From the NCBI GenBank assembly GCA_018644935.1, contig JABGPL010000039.1, positions 1 to 36,940 of the forward strand: a stretch of DNA of 36,940 nucleotides, written 5' to 3'. Position numbers and translations under genes: made by a program. Positions 27,884 to 36,633 of this stretch are shown here, piece after piece. Position 1 is the first letter of the stretch, and every line of letters begins with the position of its first letter. This stretch comes from Calditrichota bacterium. GTDB lineage: Bacteria > Electryoneota > AABM5-125-24 > Hatepunaeales > Hatepunaeaceae. Below the pieces are notes generated by a model, which saw only the letters and a program-made list of their open reading frames with translations, was not told where the DNA came from and ran no database searches.

Positions 27884-28837
27884 TCAGGGATAGAGCACAT
27901 CCAGCAAATCTCCCATTCGCTTCCCATTCCAGCCAAAGGTCAAGGTGGCTCCGAAATATGTCTGGTTCAGTCCATATTGGTTTCTTGAAATCCAGAATGA
28001 AGTCAGAAAATTATCGGTGAGGTTGATCGAAGTTAATGCTGCTTGAAATAATCCTGACTTGAACATCGGTGAAATGTATTTGTCAACATTGTCAACAAGG
28101 TAGATTGATGAATGTCCCGCGATTAATTGGAATTGAAGGGTGTGTTTATTTGCTTTCATATCATTCATCAAGTTGAGCTTCAAACCGGTTTTTAGGCTGC
28201 CGGGACCATGTCCGGTTCGCAGGCAATTTGAGGCGAATCCACTAAGCCTCAATATCTCTTTCTCAAGAAACTCATATTCAACTCCGGTCAACAACAATAA
28301 TCCATTGGAGTTATTTCCTTCGTATGGCAGATTGACGGGAGTGAATTTTCGCAAATCATGGTATGTGGTTTGAATAAACCCACCACCATAATTACCCCTT
28401 ACCGTCAACCCAAAGCCAACTGTAGCTTTTGTCCTCCCAAATTGCTGCTCCATAGATGTGAAAATTGATAAAAGATCTGTCCGGTAGTGCATCTTCTTTT
28501 TGGTCATGATACTCTGGTAAATATTTACAAAGTACCAGCCTGAACTATACTCGAAAGCAACCTGTAACCAGAAACTCGTTGTAATGTTGTCGTCCTTGCC
28601 AACGTATAAGTACGGTTCAAGTCCTCTGATGGAAATGAAATTATCATTCCAATAAGCTATGCTCACCTGATAGTCTAATATGCCTTTTGTATCCGGGCGT
28701 TTTTCTCTTTCACTTTGTAGTGAGGTGTGAAACCGGATGGCTGAATTGTTCTGAGACGCTGCACAAATCCCAGAGGTTAATGACAAAATGATGTTCAGCA
28801 TTATTAATGCAGACATAGTTTGGAATGGATTGTTCAT
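27884..28837 (-). CDS. Predicted outer-membrane beta-barrel protein, family not recognised
   Basis: 317 aa from ATG 28837; no clear ribosome site. N-terminal signal peptide (MNNPFQTMSALIMLNIILSL...GICAAS). The mature part alternates short amphipathic strands and turns rich in aromatic residues (YWNDNFISIRGLEPYLYVG, SSGWYFVNIYQSI, TYFGATLTFGWNGK), with no transmembrane helices, consistent with a barrel of about 12-14 strands. No catalytic or ligand motif is visible. It stands alone, convergent with the second C25 gene and divergent from the yifB run. Codon and amino-acid style match the rest of the window. It could be a porin, a surface-anchoring factor or a lineage-specific protein. Confidence 0.6.
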   Translation of the reverse strand: MNNPFQTMSALIMLNIILSLTSGICAASQNNSAIRFHTSLQSEREKRPDTKGILDYQVSIAYWNDNFISIRGLEPYLYVGKDDNITTSFWLQVAFEYSSGWYFVNIYQSIMTKKKMHYRTDLLSIFTSMEQQFGRTKATVGFGLTVRGNYGGGFIQTTYHDLRKFTPVNLPYEGNNSNGLLLLTGVEYEFLEKEILRLSGFASNCLRTGHGPGSLKTGLKLNLMNDMKANKHTLQFQLIAGHSSIYLVDNVDKYISPMFKSGLFQAALTSINLTDNFLTSFWISRNQYGLNQTYFGATLTFGWNGKRMGDLLDVLYP

Positions 28838-29384
28838 CTATTAAGTGTTTTTTACCAAAAACTCACAACAATGTATAAAATAAATAATTATGATGCATAA
28901 TCATATTAATAAATGTATATTTCAAAAAGAGTGTATTTATGATAGCTAATTTAATAAATTACAAATAAATACGATATAATTTGTTAAAATAGCAAAATGA
29001 TTATATTGTGAGTATTCGATTTGTTTATAAGTTCTTACCGATACTTTGGAAGCATCAAGACTTAAATGCTTAATATTTAGCATAATAGATGTCATTTATT
29101 GGGGTAAATGTTTGTTGTTGAGTTTTCGGTTATATGCATGTTGCTTTCGACATATCTGCTACATTTGAATGATGGTACTTGACAATATCAAAAGTTGACT
29201 CTATATTAGTTTTGCAGTGTTCTGTTGTTTTACTGGTATTAGTGGTTTCCTATCTGTTAATTTGGCACCTTTCAGAACAACGTATTTTGACAAATTTCTG
29301 GTAATTCTACACAAGATTATCAATTTATGGTAGAAATGTCAATTATTAATTCAAATCATTAGTTTCATTCAGGTAATAATTCAA
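28838..29384. other. Divergent AT-rich intergenic region
   Basis: Very AT-rich spacer of about 547 bp between two divergent genes; no ORF of note. It contains a perfect short palindrome ATTATG-ATG-CATAAT (28887-28901) just upstream of the minus-strand barrel gene, and a sigma-70-like promoter at 29179-29207 for the + run. TTTTGACAAATT near 29286 looks like a -35 but has no -10 partner. Confidence 0.5.
29179..29207 (+). promoter_or_regulatory. Sigma-70-like promoter for the yifB run
   Basis: TTGACA (29179-29184), 17 bp, TATATT (29202-29207): a consensus -35 at ideal spacing from a near-consensus -10. The predicted transcript starts near 29214, giving a leader of about 170 nt before the TTG start of yifB. 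This primary housekeeping consensus is not guaranteed in all FCB lineages (Bacteroidota use a different one). Confidence 0.6.
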
Positions 29385-30920
29385 TTGTACGCAAGAGTAC
29401 TTTCGTCGGCAGTTCAGGGCATTGATGCTTACATCGTAAAAGTTGAAGTTCATCTTGATTCAACCCTGCCCTCTTATACAACTGTTGGATTGCCGGACAG
29501 TGCAGTAAAAGAATCCAAGGAGAGAGTTAGTGCCGCGATAAAAAATTCCGGTTTTCTATTCCCTCCCAAGCGGATTACGGTGAACCTTGCACCTGCCTCC
29601 ATCAAGAAAGAGGGTGCAGCATTCGATTTGCCTGTTGCGCTGGGTTTATTAAGTGCAACTGGTCAGGTTAATCCGGCAAAATTGGAGAAGATTGTAGTAC
29701 TCGGTGAATTAGCACTTGATGGGAGTGTGCGACCAATTAAAGGGGCATTGCCAATTACAGCAGCTTTGCCAAAGAATGAAATAGGCGGTTTGATAGTACC
29801 GGAAGCTAATGCATCTGAAGCTGCTATGGTGGAAGGCATTCAGGTCTATCCGGTTCGAAGTTTACGTGAGACAGTGGCATATATCAACGGCGAGATTAAC
29901 ATTGATCCAATTGTCGTTGATCTTGAAAAGATATTTAATGTTGCCGCTCATAATCATCTTGATTTTAAGGATGTTAAAGGTCAGGAACAGGCTAAACGGG
30001 CATTAGAAGTAGCTGCTGCTGGTGGTCACAATGTAATTTTAATTGGACCCCCCGGATCAGGCAAAACGATGCTTGCAAAGCGATTACCGACAATACTGCC
30101 TAATCTGACTTATGACGAAGCAATTGAGACAACGAAAATATACTCAGTTGCCGGAGTGCTGCCAGAAAATCAACCCTTGCTGGCAACACGTCCTTTTCGG
30201 AGTCCGCATCATACTGTTTCGGATGCAGGATTGATTGGTGGTGGACAGATACCTCGTCCAGGAGAGGTATCATTAGCTCATAAAGGTGTACTTTTCCTTG
30301 ATGAGTTGCCAGAGTTCCATAAAAATGCTCTTGAAGTATTACGACAGCCGATAGAAGATGGGAGTGTGACAATAACCAGGGCAAAAATTTCGCTGACATA
30401 TCCGGCGAACTTCATCCTCGTAGCGGCGATGAATCCTTGTCCATGTGGTTACTACACACATCCAACGCGTGAGTGTCGTTGTAGTGTGACACAGGTGCAG
30501 CATTACAACAATAAGATATCCGGTCCTCTTCTTGATAGAATTGATTTACACATTGAAGCACCGGCAGTAGAGTACAAGGAATTATCAAAACTTGAAGACG
30601 CTGAGTCTTCAGCAGAGATACATTCCCGAGTAGTAAAGACCCGTCAGATACAACTTGATCGATTTAATAATAATCGACGAATATCCGTCAATGCTGATAT
30701 TGGACCAAAAGAGATGAAAAGGTATTGCAGGATTGACGCTGATGGCGAGAAGCTACTTAAAGCAGCAATGGAATCCATGGGTCTTTCAGCACGTGGATAT
30801 GATCGAATACTGAAAGTGTCAAGAACAATCGCAGATCTGGATGGTGAACTTAACATCCGTCCCGAACATTTGGCTGAAGCGATTCAGTACCGTTCCATGG
30901 ATAGAGAACTCTGGATGTAA
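29385..30920 (+). CDS. comM: YifB/ComM-family AAA+ ATPase (Mg-chelatase-like)
   Basis: 511 aa, the normal length. Begins at TTG 29385, fixed by the invariant family start (M)YARVLSSAVQGIDAYIV. An N-terminal Lon-like domain of about 170 aa (TVGLPDSAVKESKERV, NLAPASIKKEGAAFDLPVAL) is followed by the AAA+ core with Walker A GPPGSGKT (near 220) and Walker B VLFLDELPEF (near 300). Next is a Cys cluster NPCPCGYYTHPTRECRC (about 348-365), and a C-terminal Mg-chelatase domain (LSARGYDRILKVSRTIADL). ComM is known as a branch-migration helicase that helps integrate DNA during natural transformation; the cytoplasmic role is inferred from family. First gene of a co-directional run, with a long leader behind a good promoter. 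Confidence 0.95.
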   Translation: MYARVLSSAVQGIDAYIVKVEVHLDSTLPSYTTVGLPDSAVKESKERVSAAIKNSGFLFPPKRITVNLAPASIKKEGAAFDLPVALGLLSATGQVNPAKLEKIVVLGELALDGSVRPIKGALPITAALPKNEIGGLIVPEANASEAAMVEGIQVYPVRSLRETVAYINGEINIDPIVVDLEKIFNVAAHNHLDFKDVKGQEQAKRALEVAAAGGHNVILIGPPGSGKTMLAKRLPTILPNLTYDEAIETTKIYSVAGVLPENQPLLATRPFRSPHHTVSDAGLIGGGQIPRPGEVSLAHKGVLFLDELPEFHKNALEVLRQPIEDGSVTITRAKISLTYPANFILVAAMNPCPCGYYTHPTRECRCSVTQVQHYNNKISGPLLDRIDLHIEAPAVEYKELSKLEDAESSAEIHSRVVKTRQIQLDRFNNNRRISVNADIGPKEMKRYCRIDADGEKLLKAAMESMGLSARGYDRILKVSRTIADLDGELNIRPEHLAEAIQYRSMDRELWM

Positions 30921-30972
30921 ATCTAAGCATTCAAAGTTGTATTTATCATTTACAGTTCGACCTGAGGTAATT

Positions 30973-31347
30973 ATGGAAGAGTCAGCTATTAATGATCTTA
31001 AATCGTGGCGCGACAGATTCGGTATCTCCCAGAAGAGATTATCAGAATTGGCCAAGATCAGTCTGACAACTTTGCGACACATTGAAATGGGGAGTCACAA
31101 GCCACAAAAGCGTACTAAACGAAAGTTGATGAGTACCTTGCGGAATGTTGAGACAAATCCCCCGGTTATTAGAAAACGTACCTATCGGAAAACCGAGAAG
31201 ATAGAAAAAACAACATCGGGGACACGAACCAGGGAAACCAAACAAAATGGACCGATCAGACTTACAAATCTCGATCTTGAGTTAATTACAAGAATTTTAA
31301 ACATGACTTCCAAAGAGAAGTTAAACTTGCTTCGAGAATTAATGTAA
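30973..31347 (+). CDS. Small helix-turn-helix (XRE-like) protein
   Basis: 124 aa from ATG 30973, preceded by TGAGGT at 5 bases. A longer reading from 30841 would overlap the end of yifB by 80 bp and add 44 residues without domain character. Residues about 9-50 form an XRE-type HTH: SWRDRFGISQKRLSELAKIS, then LTTLRHIEMGSHKPQKRTKRKL. A basic, probably disordered middle (RKRTYRKTEKIEKTTSGTRT) leads to a short C-terminal helix pair, LDLELITRILNMTSKEKLNL. It lies 52 bp after yifB and 20 bp before the ligase gene, so is likely co-transcribed. It could regulate the run or bind DNA elsewhere; its target is unknown. Confidence 0.8.
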   Translation: MEESAINDLKSWRDRFGISQKRLSELAKISLTTLRHIEMGSHKPQKRTKRKLMSTLRNVETNPPVIRKRTYRKTEKIEKTTSGTRTRETKQNGPIRLTNLDLELITRILNMTSKEKLNLLRELM

Positions 31348-31367
31348 GCTGAACTTTTTTAATAAAC

Positions 31368-32879
31368 ATGAATCTAAATATTCCGTTTGAACAGATTGCT
31401 GTAGATTGCAAAGACAGAGTTGCATTGCGACATCCAGGAGGAGATATTTCTTACGCGATGTTGCACGAAGCGATCAAACGATTGGCGAGGGGGCTGCAAA
31501 AATTAGGGATCAAGCGTGGTGACAGGGTAGCAGTAATGCTGCCGAATATGCCACATTTTGTAATATCTTATTATGCGGCGTTGAGATTGGGAGCCGTAGT
31601 TGTCCCAGTCAATACTATGTATAAGGGCAGAGAGCTTTCTCTTGTCCTTGAAGATTGTGAAGCGAGTGTTATGATTGTCTGGCAGGGACTCTACAGCGAG
31701 CTTTCCAGGATTTTTAACGTAATCGGCTCTTTGAAACATATGGTTGTTCTCGGTGATGATATACCTGAGGGAGCCATCAGTTTAACAAGATTATTGGCAA
31801 GAAGTCATGCTCTCAATGAAATTGAGGAGATAGAGGAAGAAGATCCCGCAATAATTCAGTATACTGCCGGAGTTACCGGTATTCCGAAAGGAGTCGAACT
31901 CACTCATGGTAACTTGCTCTCAAATGTAGCTGCCTGTCGGGAAATTATGCGAGTATCACAAAATGATGAATTTCTCGCAGTATTGCCATTTTTCCTCCCG
32001 ATGGGTCAAACACTGCAATTGAATTTAGGATTATTGTCAGGTGCATCCTTACGACTTTTTCCAGCATTTGTGCCTGAAGATATATGTGCGGCATTTTTGT
32101 CAGGTACTTCAACTTTGTTTGTTGGTGTACCCTCCATGTATAAAATCCTGCTTGACCAGTTTAGAGAACTTGATGAAGAATCTGCAGTGGAAAATCCAAT
32201 CCGGTTATGCATTTGCGGAGCTGGCGGTATATCCGAAGAAATATTAAAAGAATTTGAAAAAACGTTCAAAACATATATCCTCGAGTGCTATACGACTGTT
32301 GAAACTTCCCCGGTGATTTCTTTCAACCAATGGCGCACTGGGAGGAGAGTAGGGTCACTTGGCCATCCGATTCCCGGAGTTGAGATGCGTGTTGTAGATG
32401 AAAATGATAACGAGGTTTCCATCGGTGAGGTTGGAGAGATTGTCGTGCGGGGCGACAATGTTATGAGAGGTTATATTAATCGTCCGAGAATGTCTATGGA
32501 AATACTGAGAAATGGCTGGTTTCACACAGGTGATCTCGGAAAAATGGATATCAACGGCTTTTTCTATCTTGTCGAGAGACTTAATGATAGGATTATAAAA
32601 GGTGGATTCTCAATATATCCAACAGAGGTTGAGAGCGTATTGTACTGCCACCCGGATATTGCAGAGATCGCAGTGGTTGGAATTCCTGACGAGACTATGG
32701 GGCAGGAAGTGAAAGCATGCATAGTTCTTTGTGAAGGCGCAACTGTCACGACGGAACAATTGGCGAATTATTGTCGAGATAGGATGGCTCTCTATAAAGT
32801 TCCTGCAGCGATAAGATTCTATAAAGATCTACCACATACACCAACAGGTCGCATTGATAAAAAAGAACTTAGAAATTAA
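31368..32879 (+). CDS. AMP-forming acyl-CoA ligase / synthetase (ANL superfamily)
   Basis: 503 aa, slightly short for a fatty-acyl-CoA ligase. Expected to activate a carboxylic acid with ATP and load it on CoA. Motifs in order: KLGIKRGDRVAVMLPN; P-loop YTAGVTGIPKGVELTH (about 164-179; canonical form TSGTTGxPKG); CYTTVETSP in place of the usual YGxTE; GWFHTGDLG; RLNDRIIKGGFSIYPTEVE; and PTGRIDKKELR with the late catalytic Lys. The adenylation core is intact, but two substrate-side motifs deviate (S to A and T to V in the P-loop, G to T in A5). The substrate cannot be assigned; medium- or long-chain fatty acids are a guess. Spacing to neighbours (20 and 43 bp) suggests an operon with glmS and kdsA, so a lipid-supply role is possible. 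Confidence 0.88.
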   Translation: MNLNIPFEQIAVDCKDRVALRHPGGDISYAMLHEAIKRLARGLQKLGIKRGDRVAVMLPNMPHFVISYYAALRLGAVVVPVNTMYKGRELSLVLEDCEASVMIVWQGLYSELSRIFNVIGSLKHMVVLGDDIPEGAISLTRLLARSHALNEIEEIEEEDPAIIQYTAGVTGIPKGVELTHGNLLSNVAACREIMRVSQNDEFLAVLPFFLPMGQTLQLNLGLLSGASLRLFPAFVPEDICAAFLSGTSTLFVGVPSMYKILLDQFRELDEESAVENPIRLCICGAGGISEEILKEFEKTFKTYILECYTTVETSPVISFNQWRTGRRVGSLGHPIPGVEMRVVDENDNEVSIGEVGEIVVRGDNVMRGYINRPRMSMEILRNGWFHTGDLGKMDINGFFYLVERLNDRIIKGGFSIYPTEVESVLYCHPDIAEIAVVGIPDETMGQEVKACIVLCEGATVTTEQLANYCRDRMALYKVPAAIRFYKDLPHTPTGRIDKKELRN

Positions 32880-32922
32880 TGAGTTGCATTTTTAACAAGA
32901 TATTTTTTTTCGGGATCACAAT

Positions 32923-34749
32923 ATGTGTGGAATTATCGGATACGTAGGTCTGAAAAGTGTAACTCCGATTTTGATGGCTGGACTTAAACGTATGGAATAC
33001 AGAGGATACGATTCCTCTGGAGTTGCTATTCCACAAGATGGCAAGATTGTCGTCATTAAGGAAAGCGGAAAAATTGACAACCTTAGTAAGCAAGTGGACA
33101 AGGTAGATGTATTTGGGACCATTGGTCTGGGGCATACTCGCTGGGCAACACACGGCGAACCGAGTCAGTTAAATGCACATCCGCATTCAGATACGCCTGG
33201 GAAATTTGTAATTGTCCACAACGGGATCATTGAAAACTATTACTCCCTTAAAACCGAACTCCAGAAAAAAGGTCACAATTTCACAACTCAAACCGACAGT
33301 GAAGTTCTGGCACATCTCATTTCTGAATTGTATGAGGGTGATTTTGAGCAAGCTGTTAGACTGGCCCTCACTCAGGTTAGGGGTACCTATGGATTAGCGG
33401 TTCTTTGTCAGGATGAGCCGGATAAATTAATAGCTGCGCGGATGGGCAGCCCATTAGTTGTTGGTGTTGGTGATAATGAAAATTTTATTGCTTCTGATCT
33501 TGCGGCGATTGTAGAGCATACCAGAAATGCCATATTTCTTGATGATGGTGATATTGTTGTTATTACTAAAGATAATATCGATCATAGCCGTTTGGATCAA
33601 AAGGAAGTTACGACTAAAATTGAGCGGATTTCGTTTAATATAGAGCAAATAGAAAAAGGTGGCTACCCGTATTTTATGCTTAAGGAAATCCACCAACAAC
33701 CCAATTCCATTCGTGATTCGATGCGCGGTAGGCTTAATGATGTTGAGGGAAATGCCCGGTTAGGCGGACTGATTGACTTTGAAAAAGATCTTGACAATGT
33801 TAAACGATTTGTAATATTGGGTTGTGGTACATCCTGGCACGCCGGACTGATAGGGAAGTATCTGATCGAAGAAATGGCAAGGATTCCTGTGGATGTAGAA
33901 TACGCATCTGAATTCAGGTATCGCAATCCGGTTATTGGGCCTGACACAATTGCCATTTCAATCAGTCAATCAGGCGAGACTCTTGATACCCTTGAAGCTA
34001 TGAGAGCAGCTCGTCAACACGGGGCATTGACTCTTGGACTCTGTAATGTTGTCGGCTCAACAATTGCCCGTGAGTCAATGGGTGGAGTTTATCTGCATGC
34101 AGGTCCTGAGATTGGAGTTGCATCGACTAAAGCATTTACGTCACAGGTGACTGTTCTTTTTCAATTGGCGCTAAGTTTGGCTCGGAGAAGAGGTCTTCCA
34201 GTTGCTGAAGGGCTGAAATACGTCAAAGAACTTACTCAGATACCTGAAAAAGTATCGAGGATTCTTGAAAAATCAGATATGATTAAAGAAATCGCCGAGA
34301 AATTCGTTGACCGAACCAATGCCTTGTATCTGAGTCGCTTGATAAACTTCCCTGTAGCTCTTGAGGGGGCATTAAAACTAAAAGAGATTTCTTATATCCA
34401 TGCAGAGGGATATCCGGCAGCCGAGATGAAGCATGGTCCAATTGCGCTAATTGATGAGCGAATGCCCGTGTTTTTTATCGCAGTTAACGGAGCAACTTAT
34501 GAGAAGGTTTTGAGCAACATTGAGGAAGTAAGGGCGAGAAAAGGAATCATAATTGCTGTCGTAAACGAAGAAGACAACATGATGCAGGATTTCGCACATC
34601 ATGTCATCAAGATACCAAGATGTCACTCTTTTTTGAGCCCGCTGCTGACGGTTATTCCGTTGCAGTTACTGGCATATCATATAGCAGTATTACGTGGCTG
34701 CAATGTCGATCAACCGCGCAATCTTGCAAAAAGTGTTACCGTTGAGTAA
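32923..34749 (+). CDS. glmS: Glutamine--fructose-6-phosphate aminotransferase (isomerizing)
   Basis: 608 aa, essentially the length of E. coli GlmS (609). It makes glucosamine-6-phosphate from fructose-6-phosphate and glutamine, the first step to UDP-GlcNAc for peptidoglycan and lipid A; cytoplasmic. The N-terminal glutaminase begins MCGIIGYVG, with Cys2 becoming the N-terminal nucleophile, and shows GHTRWATHG and VHNGIIENY. Two SIS domains follow, with SQSGETLDTLEAMRAA and the isomerase motif KLKEISYIHAEGYPAAEMKHG. The C-terminus PRNLAKSVTVE is canonical. No glmS-ribozyme-like leader fits in the 43-bp upstream gap. Next to kdsA, consistent with an envelope-sugar cluster. Confidence 0.97.
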   Translation: MCGIIGYVGLKSVTPILMAGLKRMEYRGYDSSGVAIPQDGKIVVIKESGKIDNLSKQVDKVDVFGTIGLGHTRWATHGEPSQLNAHPHSDTPGKFVIVHNGIIENYYSLKTELQKKGHNFTTQTDSEVLAHLISELYEGDFEQAVRLALTQVRGTYGLAVLCQDEPDKLIAARMGSPLVVGVGDNENFIASDLAAIVEHTRNAIFLDDGDIVVITKDNIDHSRLDQKEVTTKIERISFNIEQIEKGGYPYFMLKEIHQQPNSIRDSMRGRLNDVEGNARLGGLIDFEKDLDNVKRFVILGCGTSWHAGLIGKYLIEEMARIPVDVEYASEFRYRNPVIGPDTIAISISQSGETLDTLEAMRAARQHGALTLGLCNVVGSTIARESMGGVYLHAGPEIGVASTKAFTSQVTVLFQLALSLARRRGLPVAEGLKYVKELTQIPEKVSRILEKSDMIKEIAEKFVDRTNALYLSRLINFPVALEGALKLKEISYIHAEGYPAAEMKHGPIALIDERMPVFFIAVNGATYEKVLSNIEEVRARKGIIIAVVNEEDNMMQDFAHHVIKIPRCHSFLSPLLTVIPLQLLAYHIAVLRGCNVDQPRNLAKSVTVE

Positions 34750-34786
34750 CCTCAAATTATTACTATCTTCGATTATGGATATGTAG

Positions 34787-35629
34787 GTGTTTGTAACAAA
34801 AAATATTGAAATCGCCGAGGGGATTCACATCGGAGGTGAATCCCCTTTTGTGCTATTTGCGGGGCCCTGTGTTATTGAGAGTGAATCAATGGTTCTGTCC
34901 CATGCCACGAAAATATCCAGAATAGCTTCACGTCTGAACATCCCGTTAATATTCAAGGCATCGTATGATAAAGCAAACCGAACTTCAGGTTCTTCTTTTC
35001 GAGGTCCAGGTCTTGGAGAAGGTCTTCGTATTTTGGAGAAAGTGAAACGTGAAGTTGGTTTGCCGATAATCACAGATGCGCATACTGTTTCTGAGATTTC
35101 AGCGGCAGGTGAAGTCGTTGATGTGATACAGATTCCAGCATTTCTATGCCGCCAAACCGATCTTCTAGAGGCTGCTGCGAAAACTGGAAAACCGGTCAAC
35201 GTGAAGAAAGGTCAATTTATGGCTCCAGATGATGCTGCCAATATGATCGGTAAAGTCACAGCCTGTGGAAACTCAAGAGTAATGCTCACCGAGCGAGGGG
35301 TGACTTTTGGATACCACCAACTTGTGGTAGATTTCGCCGGGGTTGTTAAAATGCGGGAAAGTGGATGGCCAGTAATCTTCGATGCTACTCATTCAGTGCA
35401 GAATCCTGGAGGTGTCAGCGGTATTACCGGAGGTGAAGGTCAGTACGCAAAATATCTCGCCTGGGCGGCAGCAGCAATCGGCATTGATGGTCTGTTCATA
35501 GAGGCTCATGAGAACCCTTCACAGGCAAAATCGGATGCCGCAAACATGATTCCTTTAGCAGATCTCGAGCCAATTCTCGCTCGATTCAAATCCATTTCTG
35601 AAATAAATATAACAGAGAAATCTTTGTGA
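34787..35629 (+). CDS. kdsA: 3-deoxy-8-phosphooctulonate (Kdo-8-P) synthase, metal-dependent type
   Basis: 280 aa, GTG start at 34787. It condenses phosphoenolpyruvate with arabinose-5-phosphate to Kdo-8-phosphate for the LPS inner core; cytoplasmic TIM barrel. Motifs: LFAGPCVIES, FKASYDKANRTS, GPGLGEGLRIL, IPAFLCRQTDLL, NVKKGQFMAP, FDATHSVQNPG. The residue in AGPC (Cys28) is the cysteine of class II metal-dependent enzymes such as Aquifex KdsA (Asn in E. coli). The other expected metal ligands are also present: His in DATHS, Glu in LFIEAH and Asp in KSDAANMIP. It lies 37 bp after glmS and overlaps the PHP gene by 4 bp. Confidence 0.96.
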   Translation: MFVTKNIEIAEGIHIGGESPFVLFAGPCVIESESMVLSHATKISRIASRLNIPLIFKASYDKANRTSGSSFRGPGLGEGLRILEKVKREVGLPIITDAHTVSEISAAGEVVDVIQIPAFLCRQTDLLEAAAKTGKPVNVKKGQFMAPDDAANMIGKVTACGNSRVMLTERGVTFGYHQLVVDFAGVVKMRESGWPVIFDATHSVQNPGGVSGITGGEGQYAKYLAWAAAAIGIDGLFIEAHENPSQAKSDAANMIPLADLEPILARFKSISEINITEKSL

Positions 35630-36489
35630 GTCAAGTAGACCTCCATATACACACTACCGCCTCGGATGGGAGTTTGACTCCTCGAGATATTGTTAGGAAG
35701 GCATCGGAAGAGGGATTTAAAGTAATCAGCATCACTGATCATGATTCGGTTTCCGGACTTGAGGAGGGATTAGTGGCTGGTGAAGAGTTTCAGATTAAAG
35801 TAATCCCAGGCGTTGAACTAAGCGTGAATCACGAGAGTGGGTCTTTGCATTTGCTTGGATATGGATTTGACATCGACAACTCTGAAATTATTGAAAACCT
35901 GAAATGTGTTGTCAATTCTCGACAGGATCGAAATAGAAAGATTTTGCGAAAACTTGAAAAACTTGGATGTCTGCTAACAGAAGAGGATGTCAAAGCCGTT
36001 TCTGGAGAGGGAACGATGGGGCGGGGACATATTGCTACAGTGCTAATACAGAAAGGTTACGTTTCATCAGTTAAAGAGGCATTTGACAGTTTTCTGACCT
36101 ATGGGGGACCGGCATATGTAGATCGTTTTCGACTCGAGATGAAAACATCAATCGAGATGATTCACAGGGCAGGAGGAGTTGCCGTTTGGGCTCATCCGGG
36201 TTTGCATACTATAAGCCTCGAAAAATTGATTGGGATGCTCCCTCTCTGGGCTGCAAACGGGTTAGACGGATTGGAGAGTGATTACGGGCAGCATTCTATT
36301 GCTCTTCGAGACAGACTGCGTGTCCTTGCTCTCGAGAATAAATTGATTTTCACAGGTGGATCGGATTTCCACGGAGATCTTAAGCCAGATGTGAATTTGG
36401 GCAATGGTCCTGAAGGAGAGTTAATAGATCCTATCTGTGCAGAATCATTGATAGCAAGATTACGGGAGGTTCAACAGAATCTGAAATGA
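35626..36489 (+). CDS. PHP-domain phosphoesterase (RNase AM / nucleoside bisphosphate phosphatase-like)
   Basis: 287 aa. Starts at GTG 35626, overlapping the kdsA stop in the GTGA arrangement typical of translational coupling. All PHP metal motifs are present: DLHIHTTASDGSLTP, ITDHDSVSGLEEG, VIPGVELS, VAVWAHPGL and FTGGSDFHGD. The insert near residues 95-150 (SRQDRNRKILRKLEKLG ... GRGHIATVLIQKG) is the pattern of the YciV/RNase AM subgroup, which removes 5' or 3' phosphates from short RNA or nucleotides. The cytoplasmic function is inferred from family; a more distant PHP phosphatase role is possible. Last protein gene of the run, ending 62 bp before the tRNA. Confidence 0.9.
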   Translation: MSQVDLHIHTTASDGSLTPRDIVRKASEEGFKVISITDHDSVSGLEEGLVAGEEFQIKVIPGVELSVNHESGSLHLLGYGFDIDNSEIIENLKCVVNSRQDRNRKILRKLEKLGCLLTEEDVKAVSGEGTMGRGHIATVLIQKGYVSSVKEAFDSFLTYGGPAYVDRFRLEMKTSIEMIHRAGGVAVWAHPGLHTISLEKLIGMLPLWAANGLDGLESDYGQHSIALRDRLRVLALENKLIFTGGSDFHGDLKPDVNLGNGPEGELIDPICAESLIARLREVQQNLK

Positions 36490-36505
36490 TTGTGTAGGAA
36501 TAATA

Positions 36506-36535
36506 TTGTTTCAGACTACATTTTGAGCGTATATT
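36506..36535 (+). promoter_or_regulatory. Possible promoter for tRNA-Arg
   Basis: TTGTTT (36506-36511), 18 bp, TATATT (36530-36535), with the tRNA starting 16 bp downstream. It uses the same -10 hexamer as the promoter at 29202. The -35 is weak. Confidence 0.4.
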
Positions 36536-36551
36536 AGTTTCAACAATAAAT

Positions 36552-36628
36552 GCCCCCGTAGCTCAGCAGGATAGAGCAACTGATTCCTAATCAGTAGGTC
36601 AGGCGTTCGAATCGCCTCGGGGGCACCA
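36552..36628 (+). tRNA. tRNA-Arg (anticodon CCT), CCA encoded
   Basis: 77 nt with a full cloverleaf: acceptor GCCCCCG/CGGGGGC, D-stem GCTC/GAGC, anticodon stem ACTGA/TCAGT around loop TTCCTAA (anticodon CCT at 36586-36588, reading AGG), T-stem AGGCG/CGCCT around TTCGAAT, discriminator A and genomic CCA. The 3' end lies 5 bp from the stop of a convergent tyrosine recombinase, so its 3' half is the likely attachment core of an integrated element. Confidence 0.95.
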
Positions 36629-36633
36629 CATTA

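Noticed and set aside
28887..28901. ATTATG-ATG-CATAAT palindrome as an operator
   Set aside because: Short palindromes are expected by chance in such AT-rich DNA. Mentioned only within the intergenic entry.
30841..30972. Longer start for the HTH gene overlapping yifB
   Set aside because: The extra 44 residues are the out-of-frame reading of the yifB 3' end. ATG 30973 has a good ribosome site and starts just before the HTH.
32880..32922. glmS ribozyme leader upstream of glmS
   Set aside because: The gap is only 43 bp, too short for the ribozyme, and no matching core was seen.
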